Below, in pieces: positions 1 through 9,016 of a DNA stretch of 64,000 bases (positions are counted from its first letter, which is position 1; each line of letters begins with the position of its first letter). Under the pieces are notes generated by a model that was given only the letters and a program-made list of their open reading frames with translations, did no database searches and was not told the DNA's origin. The DNA is from Corynebacterium sp. 74A (GTDB lineage: Bacteria; Actinomycetota; Actinomycetes; Mycobacteriales; Mycobacteriaceae): NCBI RefSeq assembly GCF_008930665.1, contig NZ_PQMG01000004.1, positions 62,001 through 126,000 on the forward strand, read 5' to 3'. The translations under genes and the position numbers were made by a program.

Positions 1-73
1 GGCCCAGTAAGAACAGCGTCGACGGTTGGGGTCCGACGGTGCTGCCTGAATGCCGCACGTTCTTGCCAGACAC

Positions 74-745
74 TTAGTCCTCCTCGACCTCGACAAGGCT
101 CGTCAAATCGTAGTCCTGCCAACGGCTGAACCCGGGAGTTTCAGACATGATGATGGCACGCTCATCATCATCGACCACGATATCGACAGCGACTCCAAAC
201 CGTGCACCAGACGTTTTCAGCGCTGCCACATCGAGATCTGGACAAGTCGTGACAATCTCAGCTCGGCCGAGCTCGTGGCCTGCAGCTTCGAGTGCTTTTC
301 CAACTAACCACACGGCTTTACCTGCCACGGATTGCTCCGCGCTGACGAGATCTCCTGGCACTCGCACTCGGTCAGAATCAAAGAATGAGCCGTACCACAC
401 AGCATCGTGATCATCACTGACTACGGCAAAACTTGCAGACGAGGAGTCCTCTGCCTCACTAGCTGCAACCCACAGTCGAACACAAGGAGCATCATCGCCG
501 AGAGCTGCCAGAGTTTCTGCCTTCTCTGCGTCTCGTGCAGCGAACGCCGCAGCCCTCAACTCCTCATAGAACACGCCAATTTTGGCAAGTGAGTGCTTGA
601 ACTTTGGAAAGTCATTCGCATTCATCCAACCCTGACTAGAGGCAAAACTCTTCAACTCGTCATGGTCTTTCGCAGCCTTTAATTCTGCCTTATTCTCAGC
701 GATGATGGAATCAATCTCGGCCCATCGCTGCTTATCGTTACTCAT
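74..745 (-). CDS. Acidic protein of unknown function, distal end of the element operon
   Basis: A 223-residue soluble acidic protein without signal peptide or membrane segment. The N-terminal ~75 residues are charged and probably helical, and the C-terminal half is more beta-like. I do not recognise the family. The ATG at 745 is preferred because AAGGAG lies about seven bases upstream; a GTG at 751 would overlap the stop of the preceding permease-subunit gene in a GTGA arrangement. It is the last gene seen in the long minus-strand operon of the integrated element and lies right behind the permease pair, so it is likely cargo rather than transfer machinery. No function can be given. Confidence 0.7.
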   Translation of the reverse strand: MSNDKQRWAEIDSIIAENKAELKAAKDHDELKSFASSQGWMNANDFPKFKHSLAKIGVFYEELRAAAFAARDAEKAETLAALGDDAPCVRLWVAASEAEDSSSASFAVVSDDHDAVWYGSFFDSDRVRVPGDLVSAEQSVAGKAVWLVGKALEAAGHELGRAEIVTTCPDLDVAALKTSGARFGVAVDIVVDDDERAIIMSETPGFSRWQDYDLTSLVEVEED

Positions 746-747
746 GA

Positions 748-1476
748 TCACTTCTCCTTCAATGGGGTGTGGTACCCGGTATTGAGTACTCCAGCGAAGG
801 AGTACCCAGCGTCTTCAATTTCGTGAGCCTCTACTAGTCCTACGCGAGGCACATAGTCCCGTTTTTTCCGTCCTGTCCCAGGCATAAGTTGAACGACTGC
901 TTCAATCCATGTCCCCTCCTCAACATGAGACAACTGCCCCGTAGGGTCGTTGACCTCAATGAAATATGCCCGCGCATCAGCCGCACAGCAGGTAATTGTG
1001 ACCCTTCCGAGGCGCAGGCTGTTCTCTTCACGGTCGATAGTCCCCTTCACTACGACGCGATGCCCCTGAATGCGCTGGTCAGCAGGAGTTGCCGAGCGGG
1101 CTACGACTTCGTTGAGAGGTAGTTCCGGCGTAGTGTTTTCCAGCGGCGGCCAAGAGGACGGAGCACCGGACGCTACGGCAGCACTACGATTAGCAATCGT
1201 CACCTGCTGGGGCGATACCGCCGATGGAGTGATCACAGCGATCACCGCCACCATCACAGCCAGCGCCCAAGGAGTCATCCGAGGACTCTCCACAGCCTCG
1301 CTACTCGAAGAGAGGGTGATTACAGCCAACACGAGGAATGCCAAGCCGACAAGGCCGACTAGCCATCCAGGCATAGCAACCCAGTTCCGGTAAACCCCTT
1401 GTAGTGCCACCCTCACTAGACCTAGTCCGAGAGCGAAGAGCAATACCGCAGTGCTCCAGTACCGCATCAGATCCAC
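748..1476 (-). CDS. TIGR03943/DUF1980-family putative permease subunit (YcgQ-like)
   Basis: This 242-residue protein has three N-terminal hydrophobic segments (roughly residues 8-27, 34-55 and 68-87) and a soluble C-terminal half with a TCCAADARAY segment followed by an EVEDPTG-like OB-type core. That is the layout of the TIGR03943/DUF1980 family, which is nearly always encoded next to a DUF318 permease. The start overlaps the permease stop by about ten bases, which indicates translational coupling. Known families of this pair are suspected metal-associated transporters, often linked to zinc homeostasis; the substrate here is inferred, not shown. It is carried on a conjugative element and is probably cargo. 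Confidence 0.75.
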   Translation of the reverse strand: MDLMRYWSTAVLLFALGLGLVRVALQGVYRNWVAMPGWLVGLVGLAFLVLAVITLSSSSEAVESPRMTPWALAVMVAVIAVITPSAVSPQQVTIANRSAAVASGAPSSWPPLENTTPELPLNEVVARSATPADQRIQGHRVVVKGTIDREENSLRLGRVTITCCAADARAYFIEVNDPTGQLSHVEEGTWIEAVVQLMPGTGRKKRDYVPRVGLVEAHEIEDAGYSFAGVLNTGYHTPLKEK

Positions 1477-2474
1477 CCCATTAGGACGGACACTGCAGTA
1501 CTAGTCAATATCGCTGAGATGATGCCCGCTGTCGCCACAACCTTCGTCGTCAGCGGGCCCATCATGCCCTCCATCATTGCGGCCAGCTTCAAATCAATGA
1601 TCGGTCCAACCACGAGGAATACCAGCAAACTCACTGGGCTCAGGCCGACAAACGACGCGGCCACGAACGCATCCCCTAAAGAGCACAACGATGCGATGAC
1701 CGCTATGACAATCATCAGGGCCATAGAAACCCACAAATTGCTGCTAATCGCCGCAAGAGCCTCAGCCGGGAGGAACGCTGACACCCCTGCCGCGATACCA
1801 GCACCCACGATGATGTAGGTGGTGGACGCGATCACGTCTGACTTTGCCGTGTCCAGCCACCTATGCGATGAGCAACAACCACAACCGTGAGATTCTGTCT
1901 CCTCGATTCGGTTCTGTATCTCATCGATAATCTGAGAGTTGTAGACAGAAACCACTAGCCCTACAAAGACAACTGCAAAGAGTGCGGCCAACCAGCGCGC
2001 TATCGCCATTTCCATCTGTCCAAAAGCGATGAACGTAGAGACCACGATCAACGGATTTAGCGAAGGCGCAGCAACCATGAATGTCAGGGCAGATCCTGGA
2101 CGAACCCCTGAGGCAACCATTCGCCGAGCCACAGCCACCGAAGAGCACTCACAGGTGGGTACAAATACTCCCGCGAAAGCCCCTACTAGCACGCCTCCTA
2201 AACGCGATCTCGGGATTACTTTCGCCCATCGCGATGGATTCATCCACCGCGTGATGCTCGCAGAGACGAGCGCCCCCGCTATAACCAGCGGCAGCGCCTG
2301 AACACACATCGCCGCGAACGTGGTCATCGCCACGTGTAGTTGGGGTGAATGATCGAACACAATTTTCGATCCCGGTGCCACAACCTCTGGAGCTAGTACC
2401 GCAACTCCAATGGCGAGCAGTACCGCCGCAGAGGCTGATGGGGCAACACGCCCTTTAACGTATGTGGCCATCAT
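1467..2474 (-). CDS. DUF318-type permease (YcgR/ArsP-like)
   Basis: A 335-residue polytopic membrane protein with about eight hydrophobic segments in two halves. Each half contains a polar PxCECSS-like or SLGDAF-type segment typical of the DUF318 permease family: VPTCECSSVAVARR near residue 108 and LCSLGDAFVAASF near residue 265. The central cytosolic loop holds HGCGCCSSHRW, a Cys/His cluster that looks able to bind metal. The start overlaps the upstream stop (ATGA). Together with the next gene it forms the DUF318/DUF1980 pair. Transport of a metal or metal complex is an inference from the family and the Cys/His loop; arsenical export (ArsP) is an alternative. Confidence 0.75.
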   Translation of the reverse strand: MMATYVKGRVAPSASAAVLLAIGVAVLAPEVVAPGSKIVFDHSPQLHVAMTTFAAMCVQALPLVIAGALVSASITRWMNPSRWAKVIPRSRLGGVLVGAFAGVFVPTCECSSVAVARRMVASGVRPGSALTFMVAAPSLNPLIVVSTFIAFGQMEMAIARWLAALFAVVFVGLVVSVYNSQIIDEIQNRIEETESHGCGCCSSHRWLDTAKSDVIASTTYIIVGAGIAAGVSAFLPAEALAAISSNLWVSMALMIVIAVIASLCSLGDAFVAASFVGLSPVSLLVFLVVGPIIDLKLAAMMEGMMGPLTTKVVATAGIISAILTSTAVSVLMGWI

Positions 2475-3028
2475 TGCCTCGTACGAACGTACTCAAGATC
2501 CGCCAGCTTCCATATCCCAGCCTCACGTACCATCGTCGCCTCCACATCAGCTTTCGACAGAGGAGTCTTATCCCCGTCTGCATGCCAGACGAAGATTTCA
2601 AGTTCGAGCGGTACTACCGCTTCTGTCGCGTCTTCAGCGGGAGGCTGATAGTCGCTGTCAGCTTGGGCTACAGCATGGACTCGATCGTTGCTCCGAGCCC
2701 ACACGTCCCATTGATCAGGCAGCGGAGCCGGTTGATCGGATTCAGCCAGCTTTTTGTACTTGCCAGACACCCTGTCAGCGACACGCTTAGTCGCATCCGC
2801 TGGTGAATCATCAACCGCAGGTTCATACGAATTCACAGCAGCCACAGTGCTCGCTGCCGCTACCGCCACATCTTGGGTAATCGGATCCGCCGCATCTACA
2901 TCTGGATCCGAGGCATCGACGTTCCCGCGCGTACCAATCATTACTCCCAGCATGAGTACCGCTACCGCTACGACAGCGGCCACACACCACAACCAGTACC
3001 GGCCAATAAAGTCCTTCATCGTTAACAT
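2471..3028 (-). CDS. Membrane-anchored VirB8/TcpC-like conjugation protein (probable)
   Basis: A 185-residue protein with a short cytosolic N-terminus, one membrane segment (about residues 11-28), an acidic linker, and a C-terminal ~100-residue domain ending in a pattern (charged, then W-K-L-A-D) typical of the NTF2-like fold of VirB8, TcpC and Mce-associated proteins. The role is inferred from this architecture and from its place directly after the cell-wall hydrolase in a transfer operon. It would be a periplasmic scaffold of the secretion channel. The initial Met could be the one at 3028 or the fourth residue. No enzymatic motif is visible. Confidence 0.6.
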   Translation of the reverse strand: MLTMKDFIGRYWLWCVAAVVAVAVLMLGVMIGTRGNVDASDPDVDAADPITQDVAVAAASTVAAVNSYEPAVDDSPADATKRVADRVSGKYKKLAESDQPAPLPDQWDVWARSNDRVHAVAQADSDYQPPAEDATEAVVPLELEIFVWHADGDKTPLSKADVEATMVREAGIWKLADLEYVRTRQ

Positions 3029-3037
3029 CTCCTTGCA

Positions 3038-4672
3038 CTATTTTTTCGCGAATTTTTCCGCGTGTTCTGGGATCACTTTGACGTACTGCTGCGTTTCTGC
3101 AAACGGCGGTACGCCGCCGTAGGTAAGCACATTGCCCCCACCGGCGTTATAGGTTGCGAGAATCAGCTCAGTGTCATCGCCACTGACCTTGCCTTCTGCC
3201 TTCCATTGCTTCACCTGCTTAGCCGAGCCACACAGGTAGCGGCCTGCGGCCATTACGGCATCAGCGATATCGTTTGGACTACCTGAACCAGGTGGACCAA
3301 CAACTTGGCCGGTCTCATCAACCTTTGCACCGCTACTCGCCCACGTGCCCGGCATGAACTGCGCAGGGCCAGTAGCTCCAGCAGAGCTCACAGCAGTGGT
3401 GGAAAACTGCGACTCCTGATAGATCAGTCCCGCTACCAGCGGTGCGGATATTTCCTCACAGAGACCACCCGCCAGTTCAATCCACTTCACAAACTCCGCT
3501 GGAATCTCACCAGCATCAAGACCTGCATCCACACCAACAATCGGGTCGCACCCATCACCCAAGGTTCCAGAAGGATCTCCAGGCACAGCCGACCCACCCT
3601 CTGGAGCTGGGCCGTACTTCTGTCCAGGTTGCGGGAACCCGTGGCCTACCGTCGTCACGTGAATGTGGTCATAGTGATTCGCTGTTGAAGAGCCTCGATC
3701 CTCCATCACATTCGACTCACCCTGAGCTGGGATATAGGTCTGACGCCAAATGAAATACTCCACCTGGAAGTAGTCACGATTACCCCAGAGGTAGGCGAGA
3801 ATGTCATCACCTAGTTGCTTGCCTTCAGCGGTATCCCAGTTCGGGATCATAATGTCCGCAGCACGACCCGACGGATGGTCGGGATATGGATCATAGGGGC
3901 GCCAACCGCCAATCGTTTGGATCTGGGGAAAGCGCTGAGCTACAGCTCTAGCAACGCGAATAGTATCGATCTGTAGGTGTTCCTTTGCCAGCAGAACATC
4001 TGTATCCGGCATCTCTCCACCGGGGCTACTGTTGGACGGACGCGACGTCTCTTGCTCATCGCTAGTATCGGACTTCGATTCAGAGCTACTATCGCCAGAT
4101 CCTGGCTCCACTGCCTTTTCTAGCCACGGCACCGGATCGATATCCTGACCGGCATCACGCCCGCCGTCCCATACCTCAAAGTGCACGTGAGAGCCCCCAG
4201 GCCCAGGCGGGAAAACCTCACCGTTATATCCCTCGTCAGCGATGTGGTACCCAGCTTTGACTTCCTGCCCCGCCTTGACACGGATACTATCCGGAAACAT
4301 ATGGCCATACACCGTCGAATACAGCTTCCCATCAATCTGGTGATCGATCACAACCCACTGGCCAAACCCACCAGCAGCTCCTGCCTTAGAAACCACTCCA
4401 TCGGCGAAGGCATAAATCGGGGTGCCAGCACCCTGTGCAATATCGACGCCCCTGTGAGTAGGACGATCTGCTGTCCTCCACCCCGAAGTAATGTGCTCCA
4501 TCCCCTGTTTCTCCGGCAGAGCATAGGCTCCCTCAGGAACAAGACCCGACTCCGATGCCGCGTCACTACTACCCGGTAGGCATCTCTGCTCATCATCACC
4601 GCCGTGCAACACAGTCACGAACAAAACAATGAACAAAACCAAGGCGAGAATCCCTGCGAGCAGATTACGCAT
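3038..4672 (-). CDS. Three-domain peptidoglycan hydrolase (M23, M15-like, lytic transglycosylase) of the conjugation system
   Basis: A 544-residue envelope enzyme. A membrane anchor or signal spans about residues 4-23. An M23/LytM endopeptidase domain (about 55-190) shows THRGVD and the HVHFEVWD motif with its zinc-ligand histidines. A middle domain (about 215-350) has HPSGRAADIM and HYDHIHV, matching the M15-like/ARB-07466 C-terminal fold. A C-terminal soluble lytic transglycosylase domain (about 390-540) has the catalytic Glu in YQESQF and ATGPAQFMP. The start at 4672 overlaps the previous stop (TGATG). VirB1-type hydrolases open the wall for type IV secretion channels; combining a peptidase with a transglycosylase is usual in Gram-positive systems, while three hydrolytic folds in one chain is less usual. 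Confidence 0.85.
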   Translation of the reverse strand: MRNLLAGILALVLFIVLFVTVLHGGDDEQRCLPGSSDAASESGLVPEGAYALPEKQGMEHITSGWRTADRPTHRGVDIAQGAGTPIYAFADGVVSKAGAAGGFGQWVVIDHQIDGKLYSTVYGHMFPDSIRVKAGQEVKAGYHIADEGYNGEVFPPGPGGSHVHFEVWDGGRDAGQDIDPVPWLEKAVEPGSGDSSSESKSDTSDEQETSRPSNSSPGGEMPDTDVLLAKEHLQIDTIRVARAVAQRFPQIQTIGGWRPYDPYPDHPSGRAADIMIPNWDTAEGKQLGDDILAYLWGNRDYFQVEYFIWRQTYIPAQGESNVMEDRGSSTANHYDHIHVTTVGHGFPQPGQKYGPAPEGGSAVPGDPSGTLGDGCDPIVGVDAGLDAGEIPAEFVKWIELAGGLCEEISAPLVAGLIYQESQFSTTAVSSAGATGPAQFMPGTWASSGAKVDETGQVVGPPGSGSPNDIADAVMAAGRYLCGSAKQVKQWKAEGKVSGDDTELILATYNAGGGNVLTYGGVPPFAETQQYVKVIPEHAEKFAKK

Positions 4673-4944
4673 CACTCCACCCGCTCGCAGCAAGCACGAA
4701 GACGCCTAATCTCCTCACGCAGCTGCGCATTCTCAGCTTCCAGCTTCAGTACCCGTGCCGCTCTTGTAACTGGCCATTGTCCCGCATCCGCAACCCAGGA
4801 ATACACCGTCGTCTTCGACACACCATGAGTCTTGCCTATCGACGCAGCTGCAGCAGATGGCGATCCATAGCTTTTCCAAGTGGTGACGAACTCGTCCACG
4901 ACCTGAGTCCGCACCGTCGGAGGAAACGACCACCCTTTGCTCAT
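4672..4944 (-). CDS. Small transposase-type helix-turn-helix protein with coiled coil
   Basis: A 90-residue protein resembling the OrfA part of IS3-type transposases. It has an HTH (SIGKTHGVSKTTVYSWVADAG) and then a leucine-patterned coiled coil (LKLEAENAQLREEIRRLR). No catalytic DDE partner or inverted repeats lie beside it. Instead it is stitched into the operon, overlapping the VirB4-like gene by four bases and the hydrolase gene by one. It is therefore more likely a domesticated DNA-binding or scaffold protein of the element than an insertion sequence. Function unknown. Confidence 0.7.
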   Translation of the reverse strand: MSKGWSFPPTVRTQVVDEFVTTWKSYGSPSAAAASIGKTHGVSKTTVYSWVADAGQWPVTRAARVLKLEAENAQLREEIRRLRACCERVE

Positions 4945-6644
4945 GCCAGATCACCCGCTTGGAAGAAGTCCTCGAAACGAACATTGGTGTCATGCAGGCG
5001 TAGTTCTCTCTCTGCTGGAAACAGAATTGTCTGCACAGGGATCCCCGGAGAACCATCTTTGGACGGTTTAATCATGAATCGCCCACGCCCCGGCGGGGTC
5101 GCTCGTGAACCCTTCGTACGCGAACGCTTCGGGGGTGCGCCCTTAGACCACGACGTAATCATCTGCGCCTCGGCAGGAGAAAACTCCAAACGCGTAGAGA
5201 GAATATCCAGCTCAGAGTTCGGAAGCCCTCCACAAATGACCATCCCAGCACGTTCAATGAAGCCCATTGCGGTCTTACGGTCCTCCTCGGTCGGCAAAGC
5301 TTCGAGATCTTTGAAGGTGTGAGTAATCATGTTCAGTACCGTGGCATCCGTGCGGTTCAAGCGAGTCAGCCCATCGACCTGCCCCACCATCCCGGGCGCC
5401 GATGAGAGCACCTGCCACATCTCATCCAAGGTGGCAGAGAAGTACTTCTGAACTCCTAGACCCGCGTCTGCGAGCATGTGGGACGCCTCGATCGCACCGA
5501 ATGCCGCGGACCAGCACGCCATCATCACCGCCGCTTTCATAGCCGCGTCTCCCCGATCAATGGCGGAGACATCGATACATACTGCCGCCGAGTCCACATC
5601 GATCGGATTCGTCGTTTGGCCTGAGAAAATCTGGCCTGTTGCGCCATCGAGAAGAGAATTCAAAGACAAGATGAGCGAGTCAATCCTCTTATCCCACTCT
5701 TCACGGGTGCGAGCACGCCCCTTCTTCATCAACGTCTCTGATCCCGCTTCAAGATGCGCAATCAAGTCTTTCAACTCCGGTGGATTAGCCCAATCAATCT
5801 CTGCTTTCTGATAGATCTCGCGCAGCGCTACCGATATCAACATCGATTCGAAGTCCGCAATCTTCTCTCCACGCCCTAATCCCACAAGGGTGGCAACCAT
5901 CGTCACTTGTCGACCGTGAACCTGCTCTTTGGCTCGATCAATTAGTTCTTCTTGGCCACGTTGTTCCAGATCAGCCCTAGCCTCCTCCAGCTTGGGAATC
6001 ACACGCCCCAAAGCCCCCACATCTAGCGGGTTAAGATGCCCCAAGCCGTGACCAATCGTGATGACCTGGCCACCAACCTGATGGACGAAACCGACGTACT
6101 CGCCCTTAATATCGCCAGCAATGATCGGTATATGGCCTTGGGCTACATCTCCCATCAACATCTTGCGAATCAGCGTCGACTTCCCAAGCCCCGGCAAAGA
6201 CAAAACAAAGCAGCTCGGGTTAGCAATAATCCCCTCGCGGAACCAGCCCAAGGGATCACAAGCCACCTCCGCTTGAGTGGTGACGTGTCTACCCAGTGGA
6301 GTGCCAATCACCGGCGCAGGCGCCCCCACCACGTTCGGGTTAAACCCAGCCCCCAAATTCGTAGTCGTTTGCCACTCCTGCGGACCAGACACCACTCGAG
6401 CAGCACCGCCGCCCACACCGCTAAACCCCGTCGACCGCGGAGAAGCATAGGCCTCTTCAAATCGGACCGGAACAGCACCCCTTGATGCTTTGCGTACCTT
6501 TTCAAGCTGCTGCTGCTGCCTGCGCTGCTTTTTCATCCAGCGACGATACTCAATACCACGCTTGGACCACCCAGGGGGAGCACTCATATCTCCCTTCACA
6601 ACAGACTCGTGAAAGTGCTGCCAGTCAATGTCACTCATCGTCAT
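4941..6644 (-). CDS. VirB4/TraC-like conjugation ATPase
   Basis: A 567-residue ATPase. The N-terminal ~135 residues are basic and low in complexity. A Walker A motif, LPGLGKST, lies at about 150-157, followed by IAGDIKGEY and a Walker B-like FSATLDEMWQ around residue 395. The C-terminal stretch has the sensor-like pattern of VirB4/TraC hexameric ATPases. It would power substrate transfer or pilin handling at the inner side of the channel. It lacks the long N-terminal VirB4 domain, so the neighbouring SCO6880-type protein probably supplies that part. The start directly follows the upstream TAG; an alternative ATG lies two codons in. Confidence 0.8.
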   Translation of the reverse strand: MTMSDIDWQHFHESVVKGDMSAPPGWSKRGIEYRRWMKKQRRQQQQLEKVRKASRGAVPVRFEEAYASPRSTGFSGVGGGAARVVSGPQEWQTTTNLGAGFNPNVVGAPAPVIGTPLGRHVTTQAEVACDPLGWFREGIIANPSCFVLSLPGLGKSTLIRKMLMGDVAQGHIPIIAGDIKGEYVGFVHQVGGQVITIGHGLGHLNPLDVGALGRVIPKLEEARADLEQRGQEELIDRAKEQVHGRQVTMVATLVGLGRGEKIADFESMLISVALREIYQKAEIDWANPPELKDLIAHLEAGSETLMKKGRARTREEWDKRIDSLILSLNSLLDGATGQIFSGQTTNPIDVDSAAVCIDVSAIDRGDAAMKAAVMMACWSAAFGAIEASHMLADAGLGVQKYFSATLDEMWQVLSSAPGMVGQVDGLTRLNRTDATVLNMITHTFKDLEALPTEEDRKTAMGFIERAGMVICGGLPNSELDILSTRLEFSPAEAQMITSWSKGAPPKRSRTKGSRATPPGRGRFMIKPSKDGSPGIPVQTILFPAERELRLHDTNVRFEDFFQAGDLA

Positions 6645-7511
6645 CTACGACGCCACCTTCATCTCCGATAGATGCTGCCAGCCCAGCACCCCGCCACCAC
6701 ACATCGTCGCGACAGCCAGCCCGTGCCGCCCTGTAAGAGCGTGGACCCGCAGCTGCACACGAGGATCAAGTGTCTGTACCACCACCCCAGCAAGCTCTTT
6801 CACAGCAGCTGGTTCATCAGCCCCAGCAATCGTCCACACCCCTGTTCTTCGGCCATCTCCCGAATCATCAGCACTTGGCCTGAAATGCCGCGCCAGCATT
6901 ACCCGAGGACCCACCTCGATCGCGCAGGTCGCCTCTACTACCTGCTCCTCCACACCTGCAATATCAAGATCCAGCCCCAAACCGACGTGAGTAATACCAT
7001 CAATCGTCGCGAACTGAGCATCCTCTTCTACCTCCTCCGCCACTGGGGGCCATTGAGGATCGTGGCTTGGCGACCACGACTGCGCACCAAGCTCTTCGAC
7101 ACAGCGACCATCCATTGGTACGGCATCCATTCCAGCATCTGCAGCCGCGTTGAAAAGCTGCGTCGATCGCCGAGCGAGCTCAGTCACGAACTCCTCATCG
7201 TCTTTTCGCTGAGTCTTTGAACGAGCACGAAAAGTCGCCCACATTCTCCCCGCTTGCCGTACCGACCCGCCCCCGACAACGAATGTTGTTGCCACCAACC
7301 CATCGATGTCACCGAGCCGATGCTCAACCTCAGCGATGAGCTCACTAGGCACCATGTGCTGGTCGATAACCAGCCCCATTGATGCTTGCGCCATGCGCCT
7401 ATCAATTACAGCTGCGAACGGAAACCCTGCCGCATCGATACTCTCTACGATGCGTGTGTTCCTCAAAGCCGCTGGGCTTTTCGACGCTACTGCTGTCTTC
7501 TTCTTAAACAT
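6645..7511 (-). CDS. Conjugation-operon protein of unknown function
   Basis: A 288-residue predicted cytosolic protein. The start at 7511 (MFKKKTAV) is chosen because the reading frame upstream of it overlaps the end of the SCO6880-type gene and looks non-coding. No membrane segment or catalytic motif is visible; the C-terminal part has alternating hydrophobic and charged strands ending in CGGGVLGWQHL. It sits between the SCO6880-type gene and the VirB4-like ATPase with minimal spacing, so it is probably a structural or accessory subunit of the transfer complex. Family not recognised. Confidence 0.6.
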   Translation of the reverse strand: MFKKKTAVASKSPAALRNTRIVESIDAAGFPFAAVIDRRMAQASMGLVIDQHMVPSELIAEVEHRLGDIDGLVATTFVVGGGSVRQAGRMWATFRARSKTQRKDDEEFVTELARRSTQLFNAAADAGMDAVPMDGRCVEELGAQSWSPSHDPQWPPVAEEVEEDAQFATIDGITHVGLGLDLDIAGVEEQVVEATCAIEVGPRVMLARHFRPSADDSGDGRRTGVWTIAGADEPAAVKELAGVVVQTLDPRVQLRVHALTGRHGLAVATMCGGGVLGWQHLSEMKVAS

Positions 7512-7540
7512 GTTCCTACACTCCGCCCTGTATCCGTCGT

Positions 7541-9013
7541 CTATGCCGATGCCATTTGCGAGGTTGTTTCCTTGCCCCACGGAACTTGTCCCGCTCCACA
7601 CGAAACTGCGAAACCGGTGTCCTGCTGCCGGTCCATTGATGCAAGACGAATCGATGCGCCAGCTCCAAGCTGCTCAACGTCGTGCCTAATCCGGGCGAGC
7701 ACGTGCTCATCCTTCGTTGTCGCGGTGACAAACAGTGAGTAGCGGCCAAGCTGCGCACCGCGAGCCTGCGCTCGCCGTGCCGCTTCAGTGTGCTCAAGAC
7801 GCATCTCGGCCTTCGCCGATGTGATCTTCTTTGACGAGTTCGCCGCCACCATCGCGTCACGGTGCTCCTGCTCCACTCTCGACGCTCCAGCCCCCGCCTC
7901 AAAAGGCCGATAGACCAAGCACACACGTTTACGTTCGACACGGGGATGCGGAGCAATCAACCCAGTCAACAATTGATCCTCGAAAGTCGACCGAGGAGCT
8001 TCCCTCATCTCCCACGTCACCGAATGCCAGCCGTCATGCAAATAGGCATTCCTAGAGGTGAACGCTGCAGCGGGCCCCGCATCATCCCACTCCATGCCAT
8101 GCGGTTCGCCAGCGACACGCAAAGACTCGAAAGGATATTCAGAATCAGGATTGTAAAATCCGTGAATCCGTGACACTAGCGTGTCCTCATCCATCGGTTC
8201 AGCAATAACTCCAGCCCAGCCGAGCGAGGTGTACCAGCCCGGCAACCGCGTCGACAGCTGAGAGATGAACGAGCCATCCGCTACGACCTCACTATCAAAC
8301 TTCACCGTGATAGCGATATGAGCCTCTACCTCAGGAACCTGGACACCAAGGTATTCCGCTGCTTCAGCCATAACTCTTCGAGCAATAGGGGCAGCCGAAT
8401 CCACGACGATTGAGTTGACCTCTTTCTCCACGAGTTGGCCCGATCCGGGTCGAGTACTCACCACCACGGCAGCCGAGACAATATCTCCCGACAAGCTCAA
8501 CATCGCCAACCAACGCGACCACTCCGCTGTCATCGCATTACGCTCGGTTTGAGTCATCGCAGTCTGTCCGGTCAACTGACAATCAAGAAACACCGTCGCT
8601 TCACGGCGGGGACGATCCAGCACAGCCACAAACTCACGGCCATCGGCATCAACACCATGCATGCTTTCAGTACGAGCTAAAAGCCCAGGTAGTCGATACC
8701 TTCCCCCAGGAACGCGCGACAAACCACCCGCGAAATACGATGCCTCCTTGCGCCGCTTACGCCTAGCATCCGCAACCAGGATCTGTGACATCTCCGCCAC
8801 AGTGCGCGAGGACCAACGCACCGATATCAATACAGCCACAACGCCAGTCACCGGCAACACAACAGTGAAGCCGATTTTGCCGAGCCCCATCAGCTGCAGC
8901 AGAAGAAAACCCAGAAAACCCGTGGCGACCACAATCGTCGCCTTCAACGAAAAGCCACCAAGACCCGTGCGCTGGGGTGGCTGCCCCAAGGAATACTGAA
9001 TTGGCTCATCCAT
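7541..9013 (-). CDS. SCO6880-family type IV secretion membrane protein
   Basis: This 490-residue protein has two adjacent N-terminal membrane segments (about residues 22-43 and 46-66) followed by a long soluble region. The order matches the SCO6880 family of actinobacterial integrative elements, which carries a PrgI/VirB3-like membrane part fused to a VirB4-N-like soluble part. No Walker A motif is present. The gene follows the TrbL-like gene after three bases and precedes the VirB4-like ATPase block, the usual order in such operons. It probably forms the inner-membrane platform together with the ATPase. The family call rests on architecture and context. Confidence 0.7.
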   Translation of the reverse strand: MDEPIQYSLGQPPQRTGLGGFSLKATIVVATGFLGFLLLQLMGLGKIGFTVVLPVTGVVAVLISVRWSSRTVAEMSQILVADARRKRRKEASYFAGGLSRVPGGRYRLPGLLARTESMHGVDADGREFVAVLDRPRREATVFLDCQLTGQTAMTQTERNAMTAEWSRWLAMLSLSGDIVSAAVVVSTRPGSGQLVEKEVNSIVVDSAAPIARRVMAEAAEYLGVQVPEVEAHIAITVKFDSEVVADGSFISQLSTRLPGWYTSLGWAGVIAEPMDEDTLVSRIHGFYNPDSEYPFESLRVAGEPHGMEWDDAGPAAAFTSRNAYLHDGWHSVTWEMREAPRSTFEDQLLTGLIAPHPRVERKRVCLVYRPFEAGAGASRVEQEHRDAMVAANSSKKITSAKAEMRLEHTEAARRAQARGAQLGRYSLFVTATTKDEHVLARIRHDVEQLGAGASIRLASMDRQQDTGFAVSCGAGQVPWGKETTSQMASA

Positions 9014-9016
9014 AAC

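Noticed and set aside
4672..4944. Insertion sequence (IS3 family)
   Set aside because: There is only the HTH/coiled-coil part, no catalytic ORF and no terminal repeats, and its start and stop overlap operon genes.
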